DNA of 64,000 nt, from contig JAHLMK010000015.1 of assembly GCA_019915135.1 (NCBI GenBank), positions 1,240,001 to 1,304,000 on the forward strand. The letters run 5' to 3'. Below, piece after piece: positions 1 to 10,618 of this stretch. Position 1 is the stretch's first letter, and every line of letters begins with the position of its first letter. The notes beneath the pieces were generated by a model that worked only from the letters and a program-made list of their open reading frames with translations, did no database searches and was not told the origin of the DNA. Source of the DNA: Strobilurus pachycystidiatus. Taxonomy: Eukaryota > Basidiomycota > Agaricomycetes > Agaricales > Physalacriaceae. The position numbers and the translations under genes are program-made.

Positions 1-1328
1 GTCAACGGACTTCTCGATCTCAGATATATGAGATTGGAGGTCCTCCTTATGAGCGGAGGTGTCCGTTTCTGGAGCGGGGAGAGTGGATAAGAAGTCGGTG
101 AACGAGGAATCGTTGCCAAGGTTGAAACTGGACAAGAGGCTTGACCAATCCTGCGAGGAAAAGTTGGGGGTGGGAGTGAAGGATGACGGATTATTGAAGT
201 CGGTTAGCTTCATGAGCTGAGATTCTGAAACATCGCTAGTCATGTCGAAGCTAGCCGGGGACGGCGCTTGTGATTGTAATGCTGACAGAGGCGCTAGAGA
301 CCCGGGAGTCTCGACGGAAGGCTCGACTAACGTCACGGTTAGAAAGCAATTTAACTGTAGAGAGTGAACACTGACAAGAAGGTGAGTCGACGGAGAATAG
401 TTGGTCCTCGCCATCGTCAGTAACTTCCATGATTCTCGCGTTCGGTGTAACACTGTCGTGACGATGAGAGTTATCGCGCCCGCCTTTGTCAGCCGGATGT
501 CTTTTGTCCTCAATCATCAAGCGCTGCTGCTGTAGGGAGGGTGGGGCTTCATGAGTCTTGTCCTTCGTTCCGATTTGGCCAAGTAGGTTGCCCAGAAATT
601 GGACAATGAGGTTGATCGTGTTCTGCTGCTGCTGATAACGCTGCAGAGACCGATGCGCTTCATCCCAAAGTGAACGATCCGTTTGTTTGAGTTCTGCAAG
701 CTCTTGTGTGATGCGAGCTTGGCTACGCCGGATGTCTGTTAGGGCGGCGTTCACATCATACGCCTGGCGGATAGCGGGCACGCCAGCGGTGCTGGTCGAG
801 GCTTCGGAAGCAACAGAGTCGACGAGAAGAGGGTCTTTTATGCGAGTGTGTTTCTTCCCCTCGTTTATCAACGTCAACAAATCCTCTCTATCACGTTGAA
901 AGTGTTGATGGACATATTCAGAAGACTCCAGTTCGGATTGCCGCTTCAGTACTCCTTGCTGCAAGTGCATGACTTTGCGAAAGCCATATTTGTTGAGCTG
1001 TCTAACAAATGCGGCAGTCTTGTCCGTCTTGAACCAGCGAGGGAGAACGTCGGATTCTAACTTGGCCTGGTCACGGACTGTATATGTTGAATATTGGCTC
1101 CTTTGGAGGGGAAGTATATGACACGTACTTAGAAACGACTGTCCATCGTCAGCCCAGCCAATTATGTCGTTCGTCGTCGGGTCACTGACAATCCTAAGTG
1201 GCGAATGAGCAAGCAATTGATCGAGATAATTGACGAGCGGACTGGTATAATCTTGGAAGGAATGGTGGAATTTTGTTGGCGCTCGTGAATGAGTTGGATA
1301 ATGCAACCTGATTGGTGGCGGTTGCCAT
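1..1328 (-). CDS. HSF-type heat shock transcription factor (C-terminus cut by window edge)
   Basis: Sequence-specific nuclear transcription factor of the heat-shock-factor family. Exons on the minus strand are 1328-1243, 1193-1129, 1077-376 and 326 to beyond position 1, joined by introns of 49, 51 and 49 nt with matching phases. The spliced protein reads IPPFLPRLYQIVSDP near residue 20, then GQSFLIRD, VLPRWFK and FVRQLNKYGFRKV, which is the winged-helix HSF DNA-binding domain (about residues 20-120). A heptad-rich stretch at about residues 155-220, ending near IVQFLGNLLGQIG, fits the HR-A/B trimerisation coiled coil. The last exon is Ser/Pro rich with acidic-hydrophobic patches (SSQDWSSLLSSFNLG), resembling an activation domain, and stays open to the window edge. 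The ATG at 1328 is chosen because it is the first in-frame ATG before the DBD; a longer in-frame reading from 1460 exists. Could be an Hsf1- or Sfl1-type member; which one is not decidable here. Confidence 0.9.
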
Positions 1329-1467
1329 CTGGCCGCAAAGATGTGGCGAGAAATGGTGGTAGGAAGAGCGAATGTGACGAGCCGTGACGTACAAAGCTAT
1401 GGAAAGACTATGGAAAGTTGCTACCCTAGATGGTGGCTCAGAAGGCTCACACAGCCACATTCAGCAC

Positions 1468-1541
1468 GGTTCGATGGCGTAGTTGGTTATCGCATCTGTC
1501 TAACACACAGAAGGTCCTCAGTTCGAGCCTGGGTCGAATCA
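1468..1541 (+). tRNA. tRNA-Val (AAC anticodon)
   Basis: A 74-nt cloverleaf can be folded by eye. The acceptor stem GGTTCGA pairs with TCGAATC (one G-T wobble) with discriminator A. The anticodon stem TCTGT/ACAGA encloses the loop CTAACAC, giving anticodon AAC. The T arm CTCAG-TTCGAGC-CTGGG closes properly. No intron is present. It is divergent from the HSF gene, whose ATG lies 139 bp away. Confidence 0.93.
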
Positions 1542-1546
1542 TTTTT
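1542..1546 (+). terminator. RNA polymerase III terminator of tRNA-Val(AAC)
   Basis: Five consecutive T residues follow the discriminator base of the tRNA directly, which is the normal Pol III termination signal. Confidence 0.75.
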
Positions 1547-1968
1547 CCTTGACGCCCGAGAATGTCCTGTGGCGCAGCGCCGACTCCAGTCTCCCGAGGC
1601 CCGAGCGGCATGAATTTTTTAAATGAATCATTGATCAATTCTCAATTTTTACTCTCATTGTTCACCCCTTTTTGAGTCAGACTGACTTATGTTTTGATTC
1701 TTGTACTCGAAATTTTTTTCTCGAGAATGTTTAGTCCTGACCCTAAGCTCTTGACTTCGGAGTCTGATGTTCTGAGTCGTGACTTTTGAAAGTTGTCGGT
1801 TGAGACCCCACTCCTCGATCTGAGCTGCTGTCAATTCGAAGCCGAATCAAGGTTTTGCCACTCGTACAAGGGATGGCCAGAACCTTAATTCAGAAAACCG
1901 ACTGTCGGAAAGTGAGGAATGAGACTTGCACTCGTAGGTACAAATTTTGACACTGGTAATGTCTACGG
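1547..1968. other. Non-coding spacer with GAGTC/GACTC-type words
   Basis: No supported gene. The stretch 1670-1810 carries scattered GAGTC words (TGAGTCA, GGAGTCT, TGAGTCG) and homopolymer T runs. It lies between the tRNA and the 3' end of the GH28 gene. A similar GAGTC-rich stretch flanks the second tRNA-Val near 13.5-13.8 kb. Confidence 0.5.
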
Positions 1969-3784
1969 CTATGTTACAGTACAATTTCCGAAAAGACTGG
2001 CAGCATTTCCGGTGAGATTCACGTTCTGACAGACGTACGCTGCTGTGCCAGTATTTGCACTACATACAGGACGCATGTTAGACTAGCAGCACGAAGCAAG
2101 ACAGCTGGCACGTACGCTAACGTGAAGTTGTTCACATTGATGTCTGCGCAACGACCGCCAGGGGAGCATTTGAGCGACGCAACAGTGGATCGAGAGCCCT
2201 TTCCACTCATTCTGAGAACAGTCATCACACAAGGGTAAAATTGCATGAAACCAATCCCTTACCCGTTGAACCAGACATCCTCGATGTAAGTGTTAGATGG
2301 GTTGGCGGAACATGCAGTCGCATTAGTCATATAGCACTGTAAAATTTGCATCAATGGAGAAAGGAGTGTAACCTGAACGGCACGCACTTGGTCGATAATG
2401 ACTGGGTTATCCACATTCGAGTATACAAAGTCGGCGAAGGTGATGTTCCTGACGATTCCGCTGCCTACACCAAGACCGGCCCATGCTTTGATGCGCGCTC
2501 CGTTTTGAGCGTTCGCCATTGATACGCCGCTAGAAATGAGGAATTCGTTATGAGTTATGAGTAGGTGTACCGTGAAAATCAAAGTAAACGCACATTGCCG
2601 TGACATTCTCAACGATATCGAAGAACTGGGGGTATTGGCCCAGGGATCTGCATATGGGCTCAATTACTGAAGGGAGTTTGCGAAAGAGGTAGTCCGAACC
2701 CGACTGAAATTCCGCTGAACAACATGGTTAGAGGATATCGAAAGACACGAAGATGACGCTCTTACTGAGAACCATTGCAGTTCAGGTTAGAGACCAGGAT
2801 GTTCGTGGAATCTATGAATGGCACTTAGTCGGCGAGTCCCGATCTTATTGAACAAGGACAACTTACTCGGCTTGAATGACACGCAGTCGTCTCCGTTTGT
2901 GATCACAGAGTTTTGGATAACGACGTTGTCACTGCGGTACGTGTCCCATCCATCCGTGTTATGCGTCTCGAGGGCAGCGTCGAGAGTAATGTTATCATAA
3001 ACGACGTTGTCGCTTTCATAGACCTTTAACAAGAGTGAGTCCTGCGCGCCGACATCACAGTCCAGTTAGTGAGCGAACTCACCAGGTTGAACCACTCAGG
3101 ACTGTTGATCATCTTGATGTTCTCTACCAAGACACCGGATCCATGATAAATGGTCAAGATGATGGGACGCACTAGAGACGTGTTGGTCTCACTTCCACGG
3201 CGGTCAGAGCGCTACATGGAGAATAGCACGTAGAGCTTACAATGCGTCATACCAGGCCTGTGGACTCCTTCAAAATCAAGGCAGTGGAGGGTTAAGAATG
3301 ATATGCTTACCTGGCCGTTACCATCCAAAGTTCCTCCGCCAGTGAGTTTAATATTCTTGCCCCCAAGAAGCCAGAACGTAGATTGATTTTGGAATACGAA
3401 AGGAAATGCATTCTATCCCCGCCTCAAAATCAGCGCAAATACAACGGCGCTAGAAGAAACCCGGCTGACCACAGACCAATAGTCGAGATTATCGTTGAAC
3501 TTAATAGTACCCGCGAGGTTCTAGAAAGCCGATGAGGTAGGCATGTCAACACAGATTCAGCAAGCAATCAATCAGGTGCGTACGATAGTAGTATCAGACA
3601 GGCATGTCATGTTGAGAGGTGTCGAAATGTTCAGCGTCGTGGTTGACGGAATATTGACAGTGCGACACGTCTTGACTGCTTTGAGAAACGCAGGCGAATC
3701 GTCTCCTCCAGAGGCTCTCAGCGTGCATCGTGCGTAGGCGCCACCAGAGGCGATCAGTGCGAGTACGGGGAACGACAACATCAT
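1969..3784 (-). CDS. Secreted GH28 exo-polygalacturonase-like pectinase
   Basis: Glycoside hydrolase family 28 enzyme, predicted to hydrolyse galacturonan in plant pectin outside the cell. Splicing gives about 390 residues from about 13 exons, starting [18 protein letters not shown] (signal peptide). All four GH28 active-site motifs are visible: NTDGWD (general acid Asp), GDDC (Asp-Asp), SHGISVGSLG (His) and ARIKAW (RIK). The GISVGSLGQYP wording is typical of exo-acting fungal enzymes. Two exons are tiny: 17 nt (3257-3241) and 15 nt (2714-2700); the latter carries HGISVG. The first-exon donor is at 3583 and the stop codon is 1971-1969. Exo-polygalacturonase and exo-rhamnogalacturonase cannot be separated from sequence alone. 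The gene ends NCTVT, with several Cys pairs in the last exons. Confidence 0.92.
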
Positions 3785-3871
3785 TGCCCTTCCTTCCGCG
3801 CGACGTCTTAGCGCATTATAAACGTCCGGCGGAAAACGCGCGGGCCGGATATGTTCGCACAGGTCGCGTTC

Positions 3872-3882
3872 ACATTTATATC
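3872..3882 (-). promoter_or_regulatory. TATA-like element of the GH28 gene
   Basis: On the minus strand GATATAAATG lies about 90 bp upstream of the GH28 start codon, in the 257-bp gap between this gene and the 3' end of hexokinase. A weaker TTATAA lies closer, near 3816-3821. Confidence 0.45.
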
Positions 3883-4041
3883 AGGCGCACGACAGAAGCA
3901 GATGACCTGTGATCACGGCTCAACGGCCCAGCATCTATATTCGAACTCGGGAAACCGAACGAGTACTTTAGTATTTTTATTACAACAAACACATACAATT
4001 CTTGCTTTCCTTTCCGCTTTGCTAGATAGCCAAGACGACAT

Positions 4042-6339
4042 CTAAACATGAGCGTACAGTCCAGCGTCCTTCCTAATCTTCGTCATGGCTACGGGGGAAA
4101 TACGTCCGTTAGTCACCGCATGGCAGGGATCATGGAGCCTTGCTCACCTGCAATGATTGCGCTTCCCACCCCACTTCCATCTTCGGCATGGTATGTGACA
4201 ATGTTTCTGATGTGCGGGGTCAGCCAAGCGAACAACAACGGCTGGATGAGTGAAGACTACGCACTGTCCCTTGTCTCCAAAGATATCCTGCAGGCCTTCA
4301 TGCACGCGATCCGCGAATCCAGGATATTTCTGGAAGCTCCAGTAAGCGCGTGTTCTCTGATACGTAGAATAGAAGGAAATCTACATTGTAAAGGGAACCG
4401 TCGGCACCAACAGCACAGCCCTCTTCAAGGTATCCCATTTTGCTGACAATTGCAGCAATACCACAAGAGCTCAGGCGGGCCGCTCGGCGGCCGATAAGTT
4501 TAGCGAGCGCCTTGAAGAATTGGCGCTCAGCAAGTGTTGTCTCGACACCAAAGAAGTGCGTGAAGATGCCGATGATCATGAGAAGTTCATCGGTCGGGTC
4601 ACTCTCCATGAGGGACAAGAAGGCGGTTTCGAAGACATAAGGGGTCTCAAGCTTGTACGTGTCCTGACCAAGGAAGAGAACACCCTCGTCAATAAGCTCG
4701 CAGATGACCAGGCGCAAAATCTCTCCCAGATAGCGTCCCGATATCAATTTCTAGGCGCAGAAATTGAGTGGGATTAATTGCGAATACGGTGTACATACCT
4801 CGAAGGCTTGTTCTCCCGGCTTGTTAGAGGTTTCATCGACGATGATATCGTACTTGGTACGAGGAAGATTCTCGTGTTCGAAGGAGTCAAATGCACCCTA
4901 CGTCAATACGTGTCAGCCAAGATGGCGAAAGTATATATGACCGACGTACCCATTCACAGTTGATCGCCATCTCCGCATCTTCGTCGATTCCACGGTTCTT
5001 CATCTTGTCAATGTTGCTCATTTTTTCCATGTACGCGGCGTTACAGCCTGTACCGAAGATGACAGCAATCTTCGTTCTCGGGTTGACGTAGTGTGAGGCG
5101 ATCAGAGTCCCGGTAGTGTCGTTGATGAGAGCTGTTAGGGTAATGGGCAGGTTCTACGTGGTGTACTGCAAGGTCAGACTGGGAATTTTAGGCCTGAAAT
5201 GGAGCGGGCGCGTACATGCTTCGCGAGAGATTGGCGGAACATGGCTGCAACATCGCGGCCTTCGGTGTTGGCGGCACCAAAGCCTTTGGTCCAACGAATG
5301 AGCTCTCCGTGGTCGATTTTCTCCTGACTGGGATGAACGTTGATTAGTTCCTGCTCAGGCTCCTTGCAGCTCGTCCGAATTGATAGGCAGGTGCACTTCT
5401 GCTGTCCTGTGTGGTGAAGTCGAGGTATCTGTTTGTGACGACTAAAGTCCGCGCTCCACCATACAGGGCAGGCAACAAAGTTACACCGGCCTGTCGTTTT
5501 CAGCGAGATGTGATAGACAAGCTAGCTGACCTGCATGGATAGGAGAACTAGAAGAAGGCTCAGGTGGTAATCACGGGTAAGGGTAAGTGTTACGAACAGT
5601 AAATCCAAGAGGCAGGGTCTCGCCCTCCTTCAGCGACAGGCTACCCGACTCATCAAGGAGATTGGTATCGACGAAGGTCTTGAGACATTCAGCACAAAAA
5701 TCAAAGAGCTTCTGACCATCATCTTGCTTTTGGTCTTCGGTCAGACGGTACTTTGCTTGGGTTATCTCGAACTTGCCCTCGCCCTGGAGAGTGACGAGAC
5801 AGACGCGAAGGTTGGTTCCACCTGGATGCGTGTTGGATGGAAAATGGAATGGATGCATGAGTGACATACCAAGGTCGACAGCCAAGTAATCGCCAGTTTC
5901 CTTACCCGTAGGCCAGCCGAAGACGTAGGTTGGTATCATGGGCTATACTTCCAGATGAAAATTGGAAGCGCGAAATGAGTACAGAGTGCGCACCACAACC
6001 TGGCCGGGCTTTTGAAGGCCGAGCTCAAGAGTGTCCTTGAATGCCTCGACGATCATGCGCATCCGCTGGGGAGTCAGGGTGAACCTGCGCGCTTTGATGA
6101 TCAACAGAGGACGGCAGGCGATGCACTGTGGCGCACGTACAGACTCTCGTATTTCCGCAGATGGTCTGCCATCGTCCTAAAGATATGCGCTGAGCATGGG
6201 CGGGCACCGATGCGGCGCCGATTGCGTACTTTTTGGTGGCATGAGGCAGCTCGTCCTCGTCGTGTGTTCTGGTGTGGATGGCCATTGTCTGACCAGAGGG
6301 CAGCGTGATGCTGCCACTGCCGCGGCGTGAGGCGACCAT
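4042..6339 (-). CDS. Hexokinase
   Basis: Cytosolic sugar kinase phosphorylating glucose/fructose with ATP, the first step of glycolysis. Spliced reading: MAIHTRTHDEDELPHATKK, then TMADHLRKYESLFTLTP, then MIPTYVFGWPTGKETG, then the phosphate-1 loop LAVDLGGTNLRVCLV. It continues with LGFTFSYPCSQ, then IRWTKGFGAANTEG (sugar-binding), LINDTTGTL (catalytic Asp), FGTGCNAAYMEK, NCEWGAFD and a C-terminal EDGSGVGSAIIAAM adenosine-binding motif; it ends GLYAHV. This is a complete fungal hexokinase of roughly 500 residues. The start is taken at 6339 (MVASRRGSGS); the inner Met at MAIHTR is an alternative. One intron (5530-5329, 202 nt) is about four times longer than the others. The gene is divergent from uL14m, with 110 bp between start codons. 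Regulation is not visible. Confidence 0.95.
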
Positions 6340-6449
6340 GATGAGAGTTGCACTGAGAGTGGGACGTGGAGTGGTGGAAGAGAAACAAGGCTTAGTCGGG
6401 TAAAGTCTATGACGTCCACAAGGGTATACAGGACAACTTTCCCAGAGCG
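6340..6449. promoter_or_regulatory. Shared 110-bp divergent promoter, hexokinase / uL14m
   Basis: The two start codons face away from each other with only 110 bp between them, so both promoters and 5' UTRs must lie in or next to this stretch. No TATA box is obvious. Confidence 0.55.
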
Positions 6450-6958
6450 ATGATTGGCCTCAAGTCCACGCTCAATGTATGCGCTCTCCTCCTCTTGCCA
6501 TGCTTATTTTTCTGGTGCTTATGTGTGGCGCAGGTGATAGACAACTCGGGGGCGCTCATAGTCGAGTGTGTCAACGTTCTCAAAAATAAAGTCAACAACG
6601 GCTGGGGCTCTGTTGGCGACGAAATCGTCTGCGTTGTCCAGAACGCGCGCCCGGTATCGGCGGCAGCACAGGCGTCCTTGACCGCCGTCAAAGTGCGCCG
6701 TGGAGACGTCCGACGCGCCGTCATTGTGCGCACAAGAAAACCCGTCCGACGCCCCGACGGTCGCTGGGTTCGGTTCGACGACAACGCCGCAGTGCTGTTG
6801 AACAACAAGCGAGAGATGCTGGGAACACGTATTGGTGGAGTGGTCAGCGCCGACCTACGAATGAAGGGCTGGGGCAAAATTGTCAGTTTGGCGCCTCGGG
6901 TACGTCTGCGGCAGTCCCTTTTCCTTGCTCATTGCTAACCGTCCCGCAGGTTGTTTAG
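6450..6958 (+). CDS. Mitochondrial ribosomal protein uL14m (yeast Mrpl38 type)
   Basis: Large-subunit protein of the mitochondrial ribosome. Exons are 6450-6476, 6534-6899 and 6950-6958, giving 133 residues: MIGLKSTLN joined to [17 protein letters not shown], then [15 protein letters not shown] and [26 protein letters not shown] follows, and the end is [10 protein letters not shown]. These are the bacterial L14 core blocks (IDNSGA, RRxVIVRTKK, GTRIxGxV). As in other fungal uL14m proteins there is no obvious N-terminal presequence. The last exon encodes only two residues plus the stop, and both introns have clean GT-AG ends (57 and 50 nt). It shares a divergent promoter with hexokinase. Confidence 0.93.
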
Positions 6959-7404
6959 AGCTTATCTTATATCATTTTCCCAAATAATTTCTCCGTCCAT
7001 CTCGCCATGGTGCTCATGCAAGAAAGGCAAGAATGGTATCCGCCACGCGCGACCTGTCCAAGTAAGCCGCCCAAACAAGTGAACCTCGCCATCACAGATT
7101 CGCCGTACTGTGTGCTCAAACGCGTAGGCCTTTGGGCTCATCTTCAACGTCTTTTGCTATCATATGTAGCCCGCTCGAACAAATGTCGATCAATCAATGT
7201 GCAGATACAGCTTTACTCTTGACCATCATCTGCCCCCTTGCCTCCGCGCGACCCTCGTATTGCACAGCATAATTGGCAGCAAAGTGACAGAGCAAGAGAC
7301 TCCCTAGTTGACACTTATCTCGCGTCTGATACCATGTCGGAATTCGTTCGGAACCTGAAACCATAAAAGCCGGCAGTCCTTAGCTCTCCGCATCATCCTG
7401 CTCA
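6959..7404. other. Intergenic region
   Basis: About 450 bp between uL14m and the Zn2Cys6 gene. I see no gene, RNA or clear repeat. It should hold the uL14m 3' end and the promoter of the downstream regulator. Confidence 0.4.
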
Positions 7405-10241
7405 ATGAAGCGGCGAAGCAGTCCCAAGAAGCCGGCAACACTGCGTGGTCGTGGTACCTATGCCTCGAAAGCATGCAACGTTTGTAGAGCCAAGGTATGG
7501 TATTCTATCAGGCCTGACATGGACCCACTCTTAACCAGCTCTCTCCAGAAGTTAAAGTGTGACGAAGCCAAACCAGTATGCACGTCTTGTCAAATATCAG
7601 GCAGAGACGACGAAGTTAGTAGCTGTAGGAATATCGAACAAACCTTTTCAATGACCCCGTCATTAGTGCTCGTATACTGCAGAAACCGCCCGACGACCGA
7701 GGACGGAAGCCCACTATGAATCAATGCGGAAACATGCAGCCGCTCTCACACTCTACGTCGACCTTTTGGAATCCCTTCTCGAGAAATGCCGACAAGAACA
7801 CGGCGGCCTATCAGGCGAAACTCCTTCCTACTTACAACACCGGCCACCAGACACCAATGGCTTACTCGACACTGAATTTGCGATGGACCTCCATGATAAC
7901 GTCGAACCTTTAACAGACGAAGACGACATCGCGTTAGAACTCTCCGTCCCCGTTCGCAATTTGAAGGTGAATAGCTCAACCTCCAGCCGAGATCACCGCT
8001 GACGACTCTGTTAAACAGCTTGAAGACAGTGATCTTCTATTCTACGGCATTGCAGCACCATTCCGGTACGATGAGGCTCCAATCTCACCAAAGATTCGAC
8101 CATCGCGATTTCCAAAGATCATGGATAATCCACGCCATGTTCTGCAGCTAACTGCCTCGGACGGAAATGACTATAACCCAGATTTTGACTGGTCCCGCCA
8201 TCTTCCAAGTATCGTTCCCCTTGACCGGACAGAACATGACAGGCATGTTTATTTCCCGCACATATTCCTGAAATGACTCTGAGAACAAGCCAACCAGAAT
8301 AATAGACCTTTTGTTCAAGTTCTTCACGTCATGGTGCCTGCGCATCGTACCGGCCCTCTTCCTCCGTGACATGTACGTAGCTCTAAGTGTGGCACCACAC
8401 CAAATGGCCCCGAAGACGGCGCATTATTCCCCAATGCTGCACAACGCCCTTGTAGCTCTAGCTACGGCATTTTCCGATGACCCAAAGATACGAGACTTCA
8501 AGTCTCGCAAATACTTTGCCGATGAGGCAAAGAGACTCTGGGAATCCGAATCTGCAAAGCCAAATATTGCTGTGGTCCATGCCTTGTCTCTCCTCGCCAG
8601 CTTTCATTCGACCAATGGAGAGAACACAATTGGGTACATGTATTTTGGAATGAGTGCGCGACTGTCACAAGCTCGTTCGTATCAGGAATGTCGTAACTGT
8701 TGCTCTCTGCTAATCACACGCACAGTGGGTCTGAACTTCGATAGCTCTCAATGGGTCCAGGCGGGCCTGATCACACAAGACGATATGCTGGATCGTAATT
8801 GGGCATATTGGACTACATTCAGCCAGGTACGGCGCTCCTTTGCATCCTCCAGTTGGCCGATCTCATCAGGGTTTCTATAACTTAGGATGTATGTTGGTCG
8901 CTATTCGTGGGACGTGATTTTGGTGTTAGTCTGCCGTCAGAGCGCATAGTGCCGGTTCCTTTCATAGACAAGGATTATGACGAAGCGCCGTGGGCTTATC
9001 CGCCTGAAAATTCAGTCACCCAGCCGAGTTACTTGTCGAGAACGTTTGCGGCCTCTTGCAGTCTGCTTCAAATCGCGCGACGTGTCATGGAGGTCATGTA
9101 AGAGGACCGTCATCTTGGTTAACATGATCTCAACCCTCCCAAGAAGCAGTCTCAATACACATGGAACGGGGACGGCGCGGATAGAGGTCAGCGATGCTGT
9201 GATTAGCAGGATAGAGTCAGTAACTGCCACGGGTCGTCGAACATTGTCTCTGATACCAAACACAGCCTTCAACTCCATGAATGGAAAAGCCAGTTACCAC
9301 CTGAGGTGGAACTAACCATCCACAACAGATCTAACGCTACACCCCATCGGTTGATGACCCATCTCGCCTTCTGGTGGGTATTCATTCTTCTGCATAGACC
9401 CTTCTTCCACCGTCGAATGCGAGATCCAGACAACGCTGTTGATCATGTCAAGGTGTGTTCCCTTTCCGTCACGGATCATCTAGCCCTCCTATTGAACTCT
9501 GTCATTCAGCTATGCAAACGTGCCTGCGACAACATCATGGAAATGACGAGCACATGGCGCTCTCTGTACACTCTCCGTTACGTGCCCATTACACTCGTCC
9601 AGATCATTTTCTCAGCGGGTACCGTCGCGCTTCTGTTGGCGAACAAAGCCAGTTCTGGTCTTCGCGTTGCGAAGAAGGACCTGGAGTCATTCTCTACCCA
9701 GGCCAGTCTCTGCATTCAGTACCTGAATGAGATGGGCAAGTCTTGGCACAGTTCCACAAAGATCGCGGAGATACTTGCCAAACTATCCAGGAAACAATTG
9801 GACCCGTTGATGCAGAGGCGGATGTCTAAGCGGCGGGCGAAGAGCGCTACGCAACCTCGCAGTACTCCATCGAACTCTTCTGACCCGTTGAACTCTTCTG
9901 ACCATGTCGACGATGGAAATCAATCCGAAACACCCTCGAACCTTCCTCCGGCGGACGCGGCGATGGAAGGGGTCTCATCGAAGCCACGGGCGAGCGACTA
10001 CCACCAGCCATATTCTTCGATATATGACAACACGAATCTGGGGTCTTTTGGGTATCTAGGCATGATGGGTGGGACATCTTTCGCAGACGAGCCATTCATG
10101 CCCAATGTAGATATGCCCTTCGACTACAGTGACTTGAACATGGGTCTGGACATGCCAGGCGTCGATTTATCTCAAGCCTTGGAGATCACAGACCCAGACT
10201 TTTGGCAAGTTCTTGTTGGGGAGTCAAGTGGTAGTTTATGA
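7405..10241 (+). CDS. Zn2Cys6 fungal transcription factor
   Basis: Nuclear binuclear-zinc-cluster regulator. The manual model has ten exons: 7405-7494, 7549-7614, 7667-7966, 8019-8242, 8298-8674, 8726-8826, 8886-9097, 9144-9215, 9266-9452 and 9510-10241, encoding 786 residues. The cluster is assembled from three exons as CNVCRAKKLKCDEAKPVCTSC then an 8-residue loop and C (six Cys, residues about 24-53). ARRPRTEAHYESMRKH and a leucine-rich YVDLLESLLEKC linker follow. The middle has the fungal-specific TF domain: FKFFTSWCLRIVP, YSPMLHNALVALATAFSDD, GLNFDSSQWV and FWWVFILLHRPFFHRR. The C-terminus is Ser/Asp-rich. The 8243-8297 intron appears to use a GC donor. The target genes are unknown; the nearest downstream gene is a membrane protein. 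Such proteins are often labelled nit-4-like by homology; I do not assert that. Confidence 0.9.
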
Positions 10242-10618
10242 ATGGGACACCTTGATATAACCATTGTTTCGTTCGGACTTGGCTGAATATGTTGTAGCTA
10301 TACTCCCAGACTCTATGTACACAATCATCAATGCCACACATCATATGCATATCGAAGTTCGGCATATGGCGCCCCTTCGCAAGCCACCCAAACAAACGGG
10401 ATCAAAAGATAGTTCCTTTCTCTCTGTCACGGCACGTTTTAAAAATATGCGATGAACGTTCGTTCGTGCTCCTCCTCTGATAGGCTGACATGTCAGGACA
10501 AGTGCCTGTCGTGTATTGCAATACTTGCATTGATGATGGCTAGTCGTTGCTTAAGTGTAGACATAGGCGCCGACTCTGACGTCTCAACGTTTGTCTTCAA
10601 TCGCCTTACTGTGACTCG

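Noticed and set aside
1194..1460. Longer 5' start for the HSF gene at 1460
   Set aside because: In frame, but the added residues lack any HSF similarity, approach the tRNA gene and the ATG at 1328 is closer to the DBD; kept only as an alternative.
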